A DNA stretch of 64,000 nt, from positions 62,001 to 126,000 of the forward strand of contig JBMNIG010000021.1 in NCBI GenBank assembly GCA_050950785.1. Reading direction: 5' to 3'. A program made the translations under genes and the position numbers. The DNA is from JAAYOS01 sp050950785. GTDB taxonomy: Bacteria > Bacillota > Clostridia > Oscillospirales > JAAYOS01. Positions within the stretch are counted from its first letter, which is position 1. Each line of letters starts with the position of its first letter. The notes under the pieces are model-generated. The model worked only from the letters and a program-made list of their open reading frames with translations, ran no database searches and was not told where the DNA came from. This document shows positions 24,348-33,051 of this stretch, piece after piece.

Positions 24348-25727
24348 ATGCCAAACAAACAACATGTCATAGGATATCTGCCGGATGAACGGCCTCCAGT
24401 GTGGAAGCTGCTCCTTTACGCGATCCAGCAAGTAATCGTAATGTTCCCGGCAACTATCGCTGTGGCACTTCTCACAGGCTTCCATGTCTCCACAACCATT
24501 TTTGCCAGCGGACTTGCAACAATCTGCTTTATTCTCGTAACCGGAGGCAAATTGCCCCTATACTATGGTTCCAGCTTCTCATACATCCCAGCGATTGTTG
24601 GTCTTATGTCTGCACCCCACTTGGCAGAACTCGGACTTAACGAAAGAATATCGATAGCACAATTCGGTATCGTTATGTCAGGGTTGGTCTCCATAGCTGC
24701 CGGATTCGTTGTTAAGCAGTTCGGAAAGGATTCTATTGAGAAGGTTCTTCCTTCAACCATCACAGGGCCCATCGCTATGGTAATTGGTCTTACTTTGGCA
24801 GCAACCGCACTTGGTGATGCATCTGCAATCCCTGAAACCATAGCAGTGGCTGATACACAGCTAGCTACTAACATGGCATGGATCGTTTCACTGGTTACAC
24901 TATTTTCTACCATATTGTTCTCGGTTTATCTCAAAGGTTTCTGGAGTCAGCTACCTTTATTGCTCGGTCCGATTGTCGGCTGCGCAACAGCCTTTATAAT
25001 AATGAAAGCAACCGGTGTCGACCTGTTCAAAACGCTAAACGTATCCAATAGCTTGGTTGCTCTACCACAGTTTACCCTACCAAAACCATCTTTTGAAGCT
25101 GTAGCCGCTATTATGCCTATCGCCATAGCTACGATTCCCGAATCAACTGCCCATGTCTATCAGCTGGACATATACGTAAACAACCTCGCCAAACAAAAAG
25201 GATCAAAGAAAAGATATGACATTGCCAGCCGTCTGGGTCACAATCTGATTGGTGACGGTATCGGCGACATAGTTGCAGGATTCATTGGAGGCCCTGCAGG
25301 AACCAACTATGGCGAAAACATAAGTGCAATGGCCATCACCAAGGTCTTCTCAGTACCGGTGCTTCTTGTAGCCTCGGTAGTTGCGATGATAATCTCCTGC
25401 TTTACTCCTCTGATAAACGCCATCTATTCAATTCCACAGGCAGTTATAGGAGGACTCGAGATCTATCTGTTTGGCGCAATAGCAGCTCAAGGTATCGCAA
25501 TTATGATGGAGCACAAAGCCGACATGTTCAGTTCAAAAAACATTGCCGTGATTGCAACCATCATGGTAATCGGTGTCGGCGGCCAATACCAATTTGGAGG
25601 AAATATCCCCTTCTTTGGTCTCAATGTACCTTGTGTGGCAGGAGCTGCAATATTCGGCATATTCCTTAACCTCCTTCTGAGCATTGGTGAGAAAAAGAAA
25701 AACAAGGCTAAAGAGCTTTCCGAGTAG
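24348..25727 (+). CDS. uraA: Uracil permease (nucleobase:cation symporter-2 family)
   Basis: This 459-residue integral membrane protein of about 14 helices takes up uracil with protons. It shows the NCS2 signature regions: the GSSFSYIPAIVGLM segment, and the glutamate-containing IATIPESTAHV segment at about residues 262-272 with the key transport glutamate, followed by HNLIGDGIGDI and GGPAGTNYGENI. In NCS2 transporters these last segments line the substrate site. It is co-transcribed with pyrR and so should be repressed when pyrimidine nucleotides are abundant. A GGAGGAAA site precedes the ATG, and a terminator hairpin follows at 25783. Confidence 0.93.
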   Translation: MPNKQHVIGYLPDERPPVWKLLLYAIQQVIVMFPATIAVALLTGFHVSTTIFASGLATICFILVTGGKLPLYYGSSFSYIPAIVGLMSAPHLAELGLNERISIAQFGIVMSGLVSIAAGFVVKQFGKDSIEKVLPSTITGPIAMVIGLTLAATALGDASAIPETIAVADTQLATNMAWIVSLVTLFSTILFSVYLKGFWSQLPLLLGPIVGCATAFIIMKATGVDLFKTLNVSNSLVALPQFTLPKPSFEAVAAIMPIAIATIPESTAHVYQLDIYVNNLAKQKGSKKRYDIASRLGHNLIGDGIGDIVAGFIGGPAGTNYGENISAMAITKVFSVPVLLVASVVAMIISCFTPLINAIYSIPQAVIGGLEIYLFGAIAAQGIAIMMEHKADMFSSKNIAVIATIMVIGVGGQYQFGGNIPFFGLNVPCVAGAAIFGIFLNLLLSIGEKKKNKAKELSE

Positions 25728-25782
25728 TCAAATGTTAATACTCAGAAATATACCCGAATAGAATAAACTAAATTATGAAATA

Positions 25783-25812
25783 TTCAGGCTCTTCAAAAGT
25801 GAGGAGCCTGAA
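25783..25812 (+). terminator. Terminator hairpin after the pyrR-uraA operon
   Basis: TTCAGGCTC (25783-25791) pairs perfectly with GAGCCTGAA (25804-25812), followed by TTTGC. It lies between convergent genes. Confidence 0.65.
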
Positions 25813-25898
25813 TTTGCTTATTATCATTGTGTCTGTTCACTCATTCTGTCTGTTGACTATCTTTTTATGAACTTATAAGCTATATATGCTAATATATG

Positions 25899-26525
25899 TT
25901 AATAGAACTCTAGGTCTTCTATCTCTTTTTTAGGTTCCGCAGCTGGATACTTAGAATCGTTTTCCTCCACTTCATATATAAAAAGATGGACTACGATTTT
26001 CATGTTATAGTCCTTATCGTCAAGTCCGAGATCCTCCGACAATTCTTGCTTTTCTTCTTGGCTACGCCCCGGTGTGTCTAAAGCACCGGCTACATCTGAT
26101 AAGCTTACTTCGGAGGAACCTGCTTCAGACTGCTCATCATGGTGACCATCTTCGTTCTTATCGTTCTTCTTTCCGAAACCCTTAAAAATCGAGATTTCTG
26201 ACACAAATAAGTCTCCCTTAATGATTTCTGTCAACTTCTCAATTACCTGTTTTGCGTAGTGATAGTAACCAACGAGCACAACAAGGTCAATACCTGTTTT
26301 TACTGATACCTGAACTCCATTGACCTCAACAGCAACAATGTTCGGGTTCAAATATCCGACCAGATAGGTCGCTGCAAAACAGACGGCTACAATTCCCGCC
26401 TTTGTAATCCCTCGCCTAAGCTTAATATGGCAAAATTCATTTTGAAAAATCGCACTCAGCGATCCGAGTACGATATTGACAGCAATCAAAATCATCAGTC
26501 CAAGACCCAAGCTGACAATTTCCAT
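25899..26525 (-). CDS. Membrane protein of unknown function, holin-like N-terminal half with acidic C-terminal tail
   Basis: This 208-residue protein has three hydrophobic segments in the first ~100 residues (about 4-25, 42-63 and 78-96). A charged, low-complexity acidic tail of about 80 residues (many Asp, Glu, Ser) follows, then a short ordered-looking end. The first part (VNIVLGSLSAIFQNEFCHIKLRRGITKAG at most in outline) resembles phage holin family proteins that carry a KLR-G-KK step after the first helix, but no endolysin or phage gene is nearby. Start: the ATG at 26525 is spaced 10 bases from AAGGAG; an in-frame GTG at 26534 lies too close. I do not assign a function. Confidence 0.6.
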   Translation of the reverse strand: MEIVSLGLGLMILIAVNIVLGSLSAIFQNEFCHIKLRRGITKAGIVAVCFAATYLVGYLNPNIVAVEVNGVQVSVKTGIDLVVLVGYYHYAKQVIEKLTEIIKGDLFVSEISIFKGFGKKNDKNEDGHHDEQSEAGSSEVSLSDVAGALDTPGRSQEEKQELSEDLGLDDKDYNMKIVVHLFIYEVEENDSKYPAAEPKKEIEDLEFY

Positions 26526-26777
26526 CTCCGGCACGCTCCTTTCGTCCGGCTAAGTTTTTCTGTCAAGTAACAATAATGGGTCTTTGTCTATTCACAGTGC
26601 TGTCCGCACACTGTTCGACAGAATATTAAGGCCTACAGCAGTATATTCACCAACAGACTGTCGTGACAGAAAAAAACATCATAGATGCACCGCACCCGAA
26701 ATAAAAATATTGTCAAATCCATTGTTCTTTTGTGTGATGGCAGCATATTATGTAGTGATTCGAAAGGAGGTGCTCTA

Positions 26778-27149
26778 ATGCACAAATCCTGCCGGTTGCG
26801 GAATATCATAATCGCGTCCGTAGTAGCGCTGATAGTTACAGCGTTAGGGCTCTTTGGGGCTCTGACAGACCTAAATGTAGTTTACCTTGTAGTACTTGGT
26901 ATCTCCATATTGTCCCTTGCGCTGGTAGCGTTTTATTCCATGCGTAGAGATCTTCTTCGCACCGATTTTAAGTGCCTTTTATATTCATCCTTTATTGCTA
27001 TAGCTGCAAGCGTTCTTGGCATCATTATAGACATATTGACCATCCTGGAGCTTCCGATTTTGTTTGTGGCAGTAGCCGCAGGAACGCTGGTTTTGATCGC
27101 AGTTTTTCAATTTATCAAGTTTATCTCACGCCGTGGGGGTTGCTGCTGA
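26778..27149 (+). CDS. Small four-helix membrane protein, unknown function
   Basis: This 123-residue, strongly hydrophobic protein has four predicted membrane helices (about residues 9-28, 33-52, 67-88 and 91-113). A short basic, cysteine-ended C-terminus (the last residues are GGCC) follows. No recognised domain. AAAGGAGG precedes the ATG at 26778; a longer in-frame start at 26685 lacks a ribosome site. A GC-rich hairpin overlaps the stop codon. Confidence 0.65.
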   Translation: MHKSCRLRNIIIASVVALIVTALGLFGALTDLNVVYLVVLGISILSLALVAFYSMRRDLLRTDFKCLLYSSFIAIAASVLGIIIDILTILELPILFVAVAAGTLVLIAVFQFIKFISRRGGCC

Positions 27150-27158
27150 CCCCACGGC
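27130..27158 (+). terminator. GC-rich hairpin overlapping the end of the four-helix gene
   Basis: GCCGTGGGG (27130-27138) pairs perfectly with CCCCACGGC (27150-27158). The stop codon is in the loop region. No T-run follows beyond TTACAT, so termination strength is uncertain. Confidence 0.5.
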
Positions 27159-27262
27159 TTACATATTCTCGGCTGTATTGGGTCTCCTAACCGGTATTGA
27201 CGCATTCCAAAATTAACTTTATAATTATAGAGGACATGTGTACCAACGTTGGGAGGATATTG

Positions 27263-27652
27263 ATGAATTGGTTTAGAAACTTTATGTTTGGACGCAACGG
27301 TGTTGATCACCTTTCGACAGCTGCCATAATATTGGGACTTTTCATATCTTTTGTTGCGTCCTTTTTCCGCAGTCCTCTTTTGCATTTCTTCCCGCTTATA
27401 CCATATGGATATGGTTTTTTCCGGGTTCTGTCCCGCAATGTTTCTAAGCGGCAGGCAGAGAACCGGAAATTTCTTTCTTTGTGGTATTCCTCAAAGAACA
27501 AATTTAGCAAATGGAAAAACAGAAGTCTCGACAAAGCTCATAAGTACTTTACCTGTCCCTCATGCAAAGCATCGCTTCGCGTACCTAAGGGCAAAGGAAA
27601 AATAGTTATCACCTGCCCCCGATGCAAGCACGAGATTACCAGAAATACCTAA
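27263..27652 (+). CDS. Membrane-anchored zinc-ribbon protein, unknown function
   Basis: This 129-residue protein has one or two hydrophobic segments (about residues 17-50), then a basic linker. The C-terminal zinc ribbon has CPSC at about 99-102 and CPRC at about 118-121, separated by a KGKGK-containing loop; the ribbon faces the cytoplasm by the positive-inside rule. Similar tiny zinc-ribbon membrane proteins are common in Clostridia without known function. The ATG at 27263 follows GGGAGGATATTG. The gene is 24 bases before the phosphoglycerate mutase gene and probably co-transcribed with it. Confidence 0.7.
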   Translation: MNWFRNFMFGRNGVDHLSTAAIILGLFISFVASFFRSPLLHFFPLIPYGYGFFRVLSRNVSKRQAENRKFLSLWYSSKNKFSKWKNRSLDKAHKYFTCPSCKASLRVPKGKGKIVITCPRCKHEITRNT

Positions 27653-27676
27653 TATGTGTAGCGGGGGAGAATATAA

Positions 27677-28894
27677 ATGAAGTATGTTGTTATTTTAGGC
27701 GACGGGATGGCTGACCGGCCTTTAGATGAACTTGATGGGAAAACACCCTTAGAAGCGGCCAATATACCTGCTATGGATTTCCTTGCCAGGAACGGAGATG
27801 TGGGGCTGGTAAAAACTATTCCCGACGGAATGAGTCCCGGCTCCGATACTGCAAACCTGTCGGTCCTCGGCTACGACCCTTCCGTCTATTATACAGGCAG
27901 ATCACCGCTCGAGGCGGTAAGTATGGGTGTGTCCTTGGGTCCTACAGATGTCGCAATGCGATGCAATCTTGTCACACTGTCCGACGGCTCAGATATTTCA
28001 GATACTGTAATGGTGGATTATTCAGCCGGAGAAATATCAACTGATGAGGCAAGACTCCTCATTAAAACATTGCGCGAATCCTTTCAAACAGAAAAAGTTG
28101 ATCTGTTCCCCGGGGTAAGCTATCGACATTGTCTTGTTCTACGCAATGCTAAAACCGGTAGCAAATGCATACCACCCCACGACATATCCGGCTGTCCTGT
28201 AAAGGTACACCTGCCAACCGGTCGATATGGAACATTGCTCCTTGAAATGATGGAACGCTCGCGTCAAATCCTGCGCCATCATCCGGTAAATATCTCACGC
28301 ATGGAAAAAGGGCTCAACCCGGCCAACGCCTGTTGGTTTTGGGGTGAGGGAACCTCCCCTTCTCTTCCCCTTTTTAGGGACAAGTTTGGGGTTGATGGCT
28401 CAGTCATATCAGCTGTAGACCTGGTTAAAGGAATCGGTATTTGCGCCGGAATGTCGGCACCGGAAATTCCGGGGGCTACCGGGAACATCAACACTAATTT
28501 CAGAGGCAAAGCTGATTTTGCCCTTGAACAGTTGAACAATGGTGCTGATTTTGTCTTTGTTCATATCGAAGCACCTGATGAGTGCGGTCACCAGGGAAAT
28601 GCGCGTGAAAAAACACGGGCTATTGAACTTATAGATAGTGAGGTTTTGGAAAGAGTCCTTGACGGTCTGAACAAATCAGGCCATGATTACTCTATTTTAC
28701 TACTGCCCGATCATCCCACTCCTGTGTCGCTTCGCACACATACGTCCGATGCGGTACCATTTGTTTTATATAGAAGCAAAACAAAGGGTACAAAGCCTGC
28801 AGAACGCTACACCGAAAACCTGGCAGGAAAAACCGGGCTCTATATACCGAAGGGACATAAACTTATGGAGCAACTGATACTTAATAAATTTTGA
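27677..28894 (+). CDS. apgM: Cofactor-independent phosphoglycerate mutase, archaeal-type (ApgM)
   Basis: This is a 405-residue enzyme of the alkaline phosphatase superfamily that interconverts 3- and 2-phosphoglycerate without 2,3-bisphosphoglycerate. The N-terminal YVVILGDGMADRP (metal ligand D9) and the segment with the phosphorylated serine (PGSDTANLSVLGYDP, about residues 54-68) are diagnostic of the archaeal-type family rather than GpmI. A cluster of metal ligands is visible at HIEAPDECGHQ and in LPDHPTP. Length is usual. It follows the zinc-ribbon gene closely. It may act beside a standard GpmI elsewhere, since some homologues belong to homoserine-kinase-like ThrH paths; the exact role is therefore not fully certain. 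Confidence 0.88.
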   Translation: MKYVVILGDGMADRPLDELDGKTPLEAANIPAMDFLARNGDVGLVKTIPDGMSPGSDTANLSVLGYDPSVYYTGRSPLEAVSMGVSLGPTDVAMRCNLVTLSDGSDISDTVMVDYSAGEISTDEARLLIKTLRESFQTEKVDLFPGVSYRHCLVLRNAKTGSKCIPPHDISGCPVKVHLPTGRYGTLLLEMMERSRQILRHHPVNISRMEKGLNPANACWFWGEGTSPSLPLFRDKFGVDGSVISAVDLVKGIGICAGMSAPEIPGATGNINTNFRGKADFALEQLNNGADFVFVHIEAPDECGHQGNAREKTRAIELIDSEVLERVLDGLNKSGHDYSILLLPDHPTPVSLRTHTSDAVPFVLYRSKTKGTKPAERYTENLAGKTGLYIPKGHKLMEQLILNKF

Positions 28895-29019
28895 TATTAT
28901 TTAGAAATAGCTGGTTGCTATATTCCACTAAAATAATGGTACTAAATAAACGATACACATAGGATATGATTGATTAAAGCTATTTTATCGTTTACCTTTG
29001 AAATATGGAGGATTTACAT

Positions 29020-29241
29020 ATGCTCTTCCGCAAAGATATTGAACCTATGTGCGCCTACTGTCATTACAGCAACAAACTTAGCAATGTTGAACTGTCCTGT
29101 AAATATAGAGGAGTCACTCGTGCAAGCGATTCCTGCCGTCATTTTAAGTATGAGCCACTCAAGCGAGTTCCTCCAAAACCTGCTAGGCTTGTCACTCGTG
29201 GCTTAAGTGACGAAGATTTTAAACTTGATGAAAATTTATAG
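29020..29241 (+). CDS. Small cysteine-containing protein, probable zinc binder
   Basis: This 73-residue protein has four cysteines arranged CAYC (residues about 12-15), one in SCKYRG, and one in SCRHF with an adjacent His, a spacing suited to a single structural metal site. The C-terminal half is basic and Pro-rich, with no membrane segment. GGAGG at 29007 serves the ATG at 29020. I do not know a function. It lies between apgM and the GH43 gene with no clear operon partner. Confidence 0.6.
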   Translation: MLFRKDIEPMCAYCHYSNKLSNVELSCKYRGVTRASDSCRHFKYEPLKRVPPKPARLVTRGLSDEDFKLDENL

Positions 29242-29292
29242 GACGCAATTATACACAGACTAATTACACACATAGTTTAAGGAGAAGGGGAA

Positions 29293-30939
29293 ATGAACCA
29301 ACACATAATTAGAAATCCGATCATAGGCGGCTTTTATCCCGACCCATCAATTTGCCGTGTAGGCAGTGACTTTTATTTGGTCACATCCAGCTTTGAACTG
29401 TATCCGGGCATTCCGATCTTTCACAGCAAGGATTTAGCAAATTGGGAGCAAATCGGGTATGTTATGACTAAATCCAACGGCTTCCACGTTGGAGCTACAA
29501 CGTATACGGGCGGCGTAATGGCTCCGACAATACGTTATCACAAAGGGACATATTATGTTATAAACACAAACTTCGCTGACAGAGGAAACTACATCGTAAC
29601 CGCAACGGATCCTAAAGGACCTTGGTCGGAGCCTCATTGGCTCACAGACGTTCCCGGGATCGATGCATCTCTCTACTTTGACGATGACGATAAGGCTTAT
29701 ATTATAGGAACGGGAATGATAGATTCCCCGGAAAGCGGCAAGAAAGAGCGCGGGATTTATCTTTGTGAATTTGATATTGAGAATATGAAAACAGTTGGGG
29801 AGCCAAAAGCTATATGGAATAGTGCTTTGAGGAATGCAGCTTCACCGGAGGCTCCACATATATATAAGAGAAATGGGTGGTACTACTTGCTTATTGCCGA
29901 AGGTGGCACTGAGCATTATCACTCAGTAACGATAGCCAGAAGCCGCGATATCTTTGGATGGTATGAAGGCAATCCGGCAAATCCTATTTTGACACACAGG
30001 CATTTGGGTTATTACCACCCAATCGACAATGTGGGGCATGCTGATCTGGTAGAGCTTGAGGATGGTAGTTGGTATGCGGTATTGCTCGGCTCCAGAATCA
30101 TCAGCGGTCAGCATAAAAACCTTGGTCGAGAAACCTATATTGTCCCTGTTACCTGGGAGCGTGACTGGCCCCTCTTTAGTCCCGGAAGTGGAAAAGTCGA
30201 ATGGACGTATCCCGCTCCACGATCACTACCTTGGAATGTGTATCCACCGGAAATTGGGTTTGACGACTTTGACAAAGAGACGCTTGAGCTGCCATGGAGC
30301 TTCTGGGGAACGCCATATCAAGATTTCTGGTCGTTACATGATAGCGTGCTGGAACTGAAACTATTGCCCAGACCACTCGTGCGCCCTATGAAGAGGATCA
30401 CAGTTGGAAAATTACCTGAAAAAGTATATGACGATAACGTAAGCCTTATTGGCAGGCGTCAGCGTCACACCAGCTATACAGTAATGGCTAAAATGAAGTT
30501 TGATCCGAAAACTGAACACGAAACTGCCGGGCTGGTTGTTATGCAGGCATGCAATCACATGTTTAGAATTGAACGCACTATATCAGAAGGCAAAAAGGTG
30601 ATCCGTTTTGTGCTGGTTACCACCGAAGTCAACACTTATCCTCATATGCCAAATTTCTCAGCCAAAACAACAGAAACAGTGATGGCGGAAAGAGAATATG
30701 ACAGTAACATCGTTGTAATCAAAATAACTGCCGATCTGCAGGACCACAGTTTTTATTTTGGCCCTGACCAGGACAATTTGACATGTCTCTACGAAAACGC
30801 CGATGGCAGAGCAATAAATCCTGAGAACATTGGCGGAATGGTCGGAACTATAATTGGCATGTTCGCAAGCTCTAATGACACCGAAAGCAACAACTCTGTA
30901 TGCTTTGACTGGTTTTTATATACCGGCAGTGATAATTAA
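29293..30939 (+). CDS. Glycoside hydrolase family 43 beta-xylosidase/alpha-L-arabinofuranosidase
   Basis: This is a 548-residue inverting glycosidase of GH43. The five-bladed propeller (about residues 5-320) carries the catalytic triad: D17 (base, in FYPDPSI), D124 (pKa modulator, in GIDASLYF) and E186 (acid, in AASPEAPH). A C-terminal beta-sandwich of about 200 residues, typical of xylosidases of subfamilies with a DUF1349-like domain, completes the substrate pocket. There is no signal peptide, so it acts on imported xylo- or arabino-oligosaccharides or glycosides. It lies 21 bases before the TIM-barrel isomerase-like gene, with which it forms an operon closed by the hairpin at 31825. The GGAGAAGGG site precedes the ATG. 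Confidence 0.92.
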   Translation: MNQHIIRNPIIGGFYPDPSICRVGSDFYLVTSSFELYPGIPIFHSKDLANWEQIGYVMTKSNGFHVGATTYTGGVMAPTIRYHKGTYYVINTNFADRGNYIVTATDPKGPWSEPHWLTDVPGIDASLYFDDDDKAYIIGTGMIDSPESGKKERGIYLCEFDIENMKTVGEPKAIWNSALRNAASPEAPHIYKRNGWYYLLIAEGGTEHYHSVTIARSRDIFGWYEGNPANPILTHRHLGYYHPIDNVGHADLVELEDGSWYAVLLGSRIISGQHKNLGRETYIVPVTWERDWPLFSPGSGKVEWTYPAPRSLPWNVYPPEIGFDDFDKETLELPWSFWGTPYQDFWSLHDSVLELKLLPRPLVRPMKRITVGKLPEKVYDDNVSLIGRRQRHTSYTVMAKMKFDPKTEHETAGLVVMQACNHMFRIERTISEGKKVIRFVLVTTEVNTYPHMPNFSAKTTETVMAEREYDSNIVVIKITADLQDHSFYFGPDQDNLTCLYENADGRAINPENIGGMVGTIIGMFASSNDTESNNSVCFDWFLYTGSDN

Positions 30940-30960
30940 TAAAATAAAGGAGATGTAACT

Positions 30961-31785
30961 ATGAGTAAGCTTCCTGTGGCGCTTCAAGTATATTCGGTCA
31001 GGGATGAGGCCGAAAGAGATTTTCGGGGCACAATGAAAAAAGTTAAGGAAATCGGTTACGATGGCGTTGAGCTGGCCGGCCTATATGGCTTGACTCCGTC
31101 AGAAATCAAATCTGTTCTAAATGAGCTCGATCTTATTCCGGTTTCCGCCCATGTTCCTTACGATGAACTGGTAGACGATACCGAAAAAGTTATCAGAGAC
31201 TACAAGGAAATTGGATGCGAGTATATAGCTGTGCCATATATGACTGAGGATACGCGTCCTAACACTCCTAAATTCCCTGAGGTCATTGAGCAAATAACAA
31301 GGATCGGCCGCCTATGCAAAGACAATGGTATTACGCTGCTTTATCATAACCACGATTTTGAATTTGTGAAAATGCCGGACGGCAGCTACGGTCTCGACTA
31401 TCTCTACGATCATGTACCGGCAGATTTGCTGCAAACTGAACTGGACACCTGCTGGGTCAAGGTAGCCGGTGAAGACCCCGTTGCTTACATTGAGAAATAT
31501 TCGGGGCGCAGTCCGGTAGTTCACCTAAAAGACTTTTATATTGAAGGAAATCCAACAAAACTCTATGAACTCATCGGTATTGAATCGGAAGAAAAGCAGG
31601 AAGACAGTGGTTATTTCGAGTTCCGTCCAGTAGGGCACGGCATGCAGGATATGCCTTCGATTTTAGAAGCTGCGCTGAAGGCAGGTGCCAAGTGGGTTGT
31701 GGTTGAACAAGACGAGTCTGTTGGCCGTCCACGTTTAGAAGCAGTTGAGATGAGCCGCAAATATCTCCAATCCCTTGGTTGGTAG
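30961..31785 (+). CDS. Sugar phosphate isomerase/epimerase-family TIM-barrel protein
   Basis: This 274-residue single-domain barrel belongs to the xylose-isomerase-like superfamily. Candidate metal ligands are H in YHNHDFEF, D in TELDTCWV, H in VVHLKDF and E in VVVEQDES. The N-terminus VALQVYSVRDEAERDF is typical of a large clostridial group annotated only as isomerase/epimerase. The substrate may be a keto-sugar. The family also includes keto-glycoside-processing enzymes such as the alpha subunit at 6590, to which it is distantly related but shorter. It follows GH43 by 21 bases with an AAAGGAGATG site, so it likely processes a sugar released by that enzyme. The function is inferred. Confidence 0.8.
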   Translation: MSKLPVALQVYSVRDEAERDFRGTMKKVKEIGYDGVELAGLYGLTPSEIKSVLNELDLIPVSAHVPYDELVDDTEKVIRDYKEIGCEYIAVPYMTEDTRPNTPKFPEVIEQITRIGRLCKDNGITLLYHNHDFEFVKMPDGSYGLDYLYDHVPADLLQTELDTCWVKVAGEDPVAYIEKYSGRSPVVHLKDFYIEGNPTKLYELIGIESEEKQEDSGYFEFRPVGHGMQDMPSILEAALKAGAKWVVVEQDESVGRPRLEAVEMSRKYLQSLGW

Positions 31786-31824
31786 TCACTGATAAGGCTT
31801 GTGTATAATTTATTCAGGAAAACA

Positions 31825-31860
31825 AGCAGGTAGCGAAACCTAAAAAGGTCGCTACCTGCT
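31825..31860. terminator. Bidirectional terminator between the GH43 operon and the esterase gene
   Basis: AGCAGGTAGCGA (31825-31836) pairs perfectly with TCGCTACCTGCT (31849-31860), a 12-bp stem with a 12-base loop, between convergent genes. Confidence 0.75.
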
Positions 31861-31912
31861 CGAATTTAATAATCGATTACTACTCTCAAATCATGCTTTA
31901 ATTCTCGGAGCT

Positions 31913-32728
31913 CTAAAAAGGATTACCTGCGTAATCTTTGTCAAGTCCAAAGAATTTGAGCGCATGTTGGATTGTCAAATCCCAAAATCTCCATTCATGG
32001 TGATATCCGGGAATCTCTTCAAATTCAGCTTCAAGTCCGATCTCTTCTGCGTACTGCCTGAACTTTTTAAAGCTGTCGTATAGAAAATCCTCTGTGCCGC
32101 AGGCAAAGTACAGCCTGGGCAAATTACCCTTGCTGACTGAACGTGCAAGAATTTCCCAAGAATTTTCATAGGAGTTTATGTATGCATCCAATCCGCCGGC
32201 GTTCATAATCGACACTTTTGTACGCTGGGGTGCTGTCTCCATATCGATTTCCCGCAGGTTTCTTGGACATGAGGAAAGGATGGCTGCCGCTGCAAATTTA
32301 TCCGGATGGTTGACGGCATATTTTATCGTTCCACCACCACCCATGGAAAGACCTGCAATGAAATTGTCTTCACGTTTGTCGGAGGCGGGGAACCAGTTAT
32401 AAATCAGCGGCATAAGCTCTTCTGTCAGAAAGTCAAACATGGAATAACCTGTTCCAAAATTCGGCCAGTTCGAATAGTTGCTGTTCATTGCGCTTGGCAT
32501 TACTACTATAAGATCTTTTTCGCAAGCGTACAGTTCAATGTTGGATTTTCGCACCCAGTCTGTGTGGTCACCGAAAGTACCGTGCAGGAGCCACAGCACC
32601 TTGTACTTCTGTCCACTACCGTAGAAATCCTTCGGGTGCATATTCCTGGGTTTATCAGGAAGTATGATGCTAAATTCGTAGTTGTTCCCTAAATACTGAC
32701 TTTCAAAGTTCATACGGACCAAAGACAT
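31913..32728 (-). CDS. Alpha/beta-hydrolase esterase (CE1/esterase D-like)
   Basis: This 271-residue serine esterase has the nucleophile S128 in GLSMGGGG, the acid D214 in GTEDFLYD and the histidine H244 in YHHEWRFW. An oxyanion-type LLHGTFG lies near residue 47. It resembles feruloyl/acetyl-xylan esterases and S-formylglutathione-hydrolase-like proteins of family CE1. There is no signal peptide, so it is intracellular. It would remove acyl groups from imported plant oligosaccharides or glycosides, in line with its neighbours GH43 and GH78; substrate is inferred. The GAGAGGGGAT site precedes the ATG. The upstream 32729-33051 holds its promoter and the rhamnosidase terminator, nothing else recognised. 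Confidence 0.85.
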   Translation of the reverse strand: MSLVRMNFESQYLGNNYEFSIILPDKPRNMHPKDFYGSGQKYKVLWLLHGTFGDHTDWVRKSNIELYACEKDLIVVMPSAMNSNYSNWPNFGTGYSMFDFLTEELMPLIYNWFPASDKREDNFIAGLSMGGGGTIKYAVNHPDKFAAAAILSSCPRNLREIDMETAPQRTKVSIMNAGGLDAYINSYENSWEILARSVSKGNLPRLYFACGTEDFLYDSFKKFRQYAEEIGLEAEFEEIPGYHHEWRFWDLTIQHALKFFGLDKDYAGNPF

Positions 32729-32954
32729 TTCTATATCCCCTCTCTTTAGTATATTAGTTGTCTTTTACATTAGTATATCACATGAGTGATAACTGTCAAT
32801 AATTAGCATCTTAAGTTTTTATTAAGTTTAACTAAAGTTTGCAGCAAGAAAGAAAATGGGATCTTCTGAAAATCAACAACCATTATGTACTTTTAGGCAT
32901 ATTAGTTCCATTTCATACACCACAATTGTCATATGAGAGCTATCACACCAAAAA

Positions 32955-32993
32955 AATACTCAGGTAGAAAGTTATATTTTCCACCTGAGTATT
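32955..32993 (-). terminator. Intrinsic terminator of the rhamnosidase gene
   Basis: AATACTCAGGT (32955-32965) pairs perfectly with ACCTGAGTATT (32983-32993). On the minus strand the stem runs into seven or more T residues, the strongest intrinsic terminator in this part of the window. Confidence 0.85.
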
Positions 32994-33051
32994 CATTTTT
33001 GCTTATGAGTCTAACCCTATTTTCAATGATTTACATAAATTCCATGTGAAG

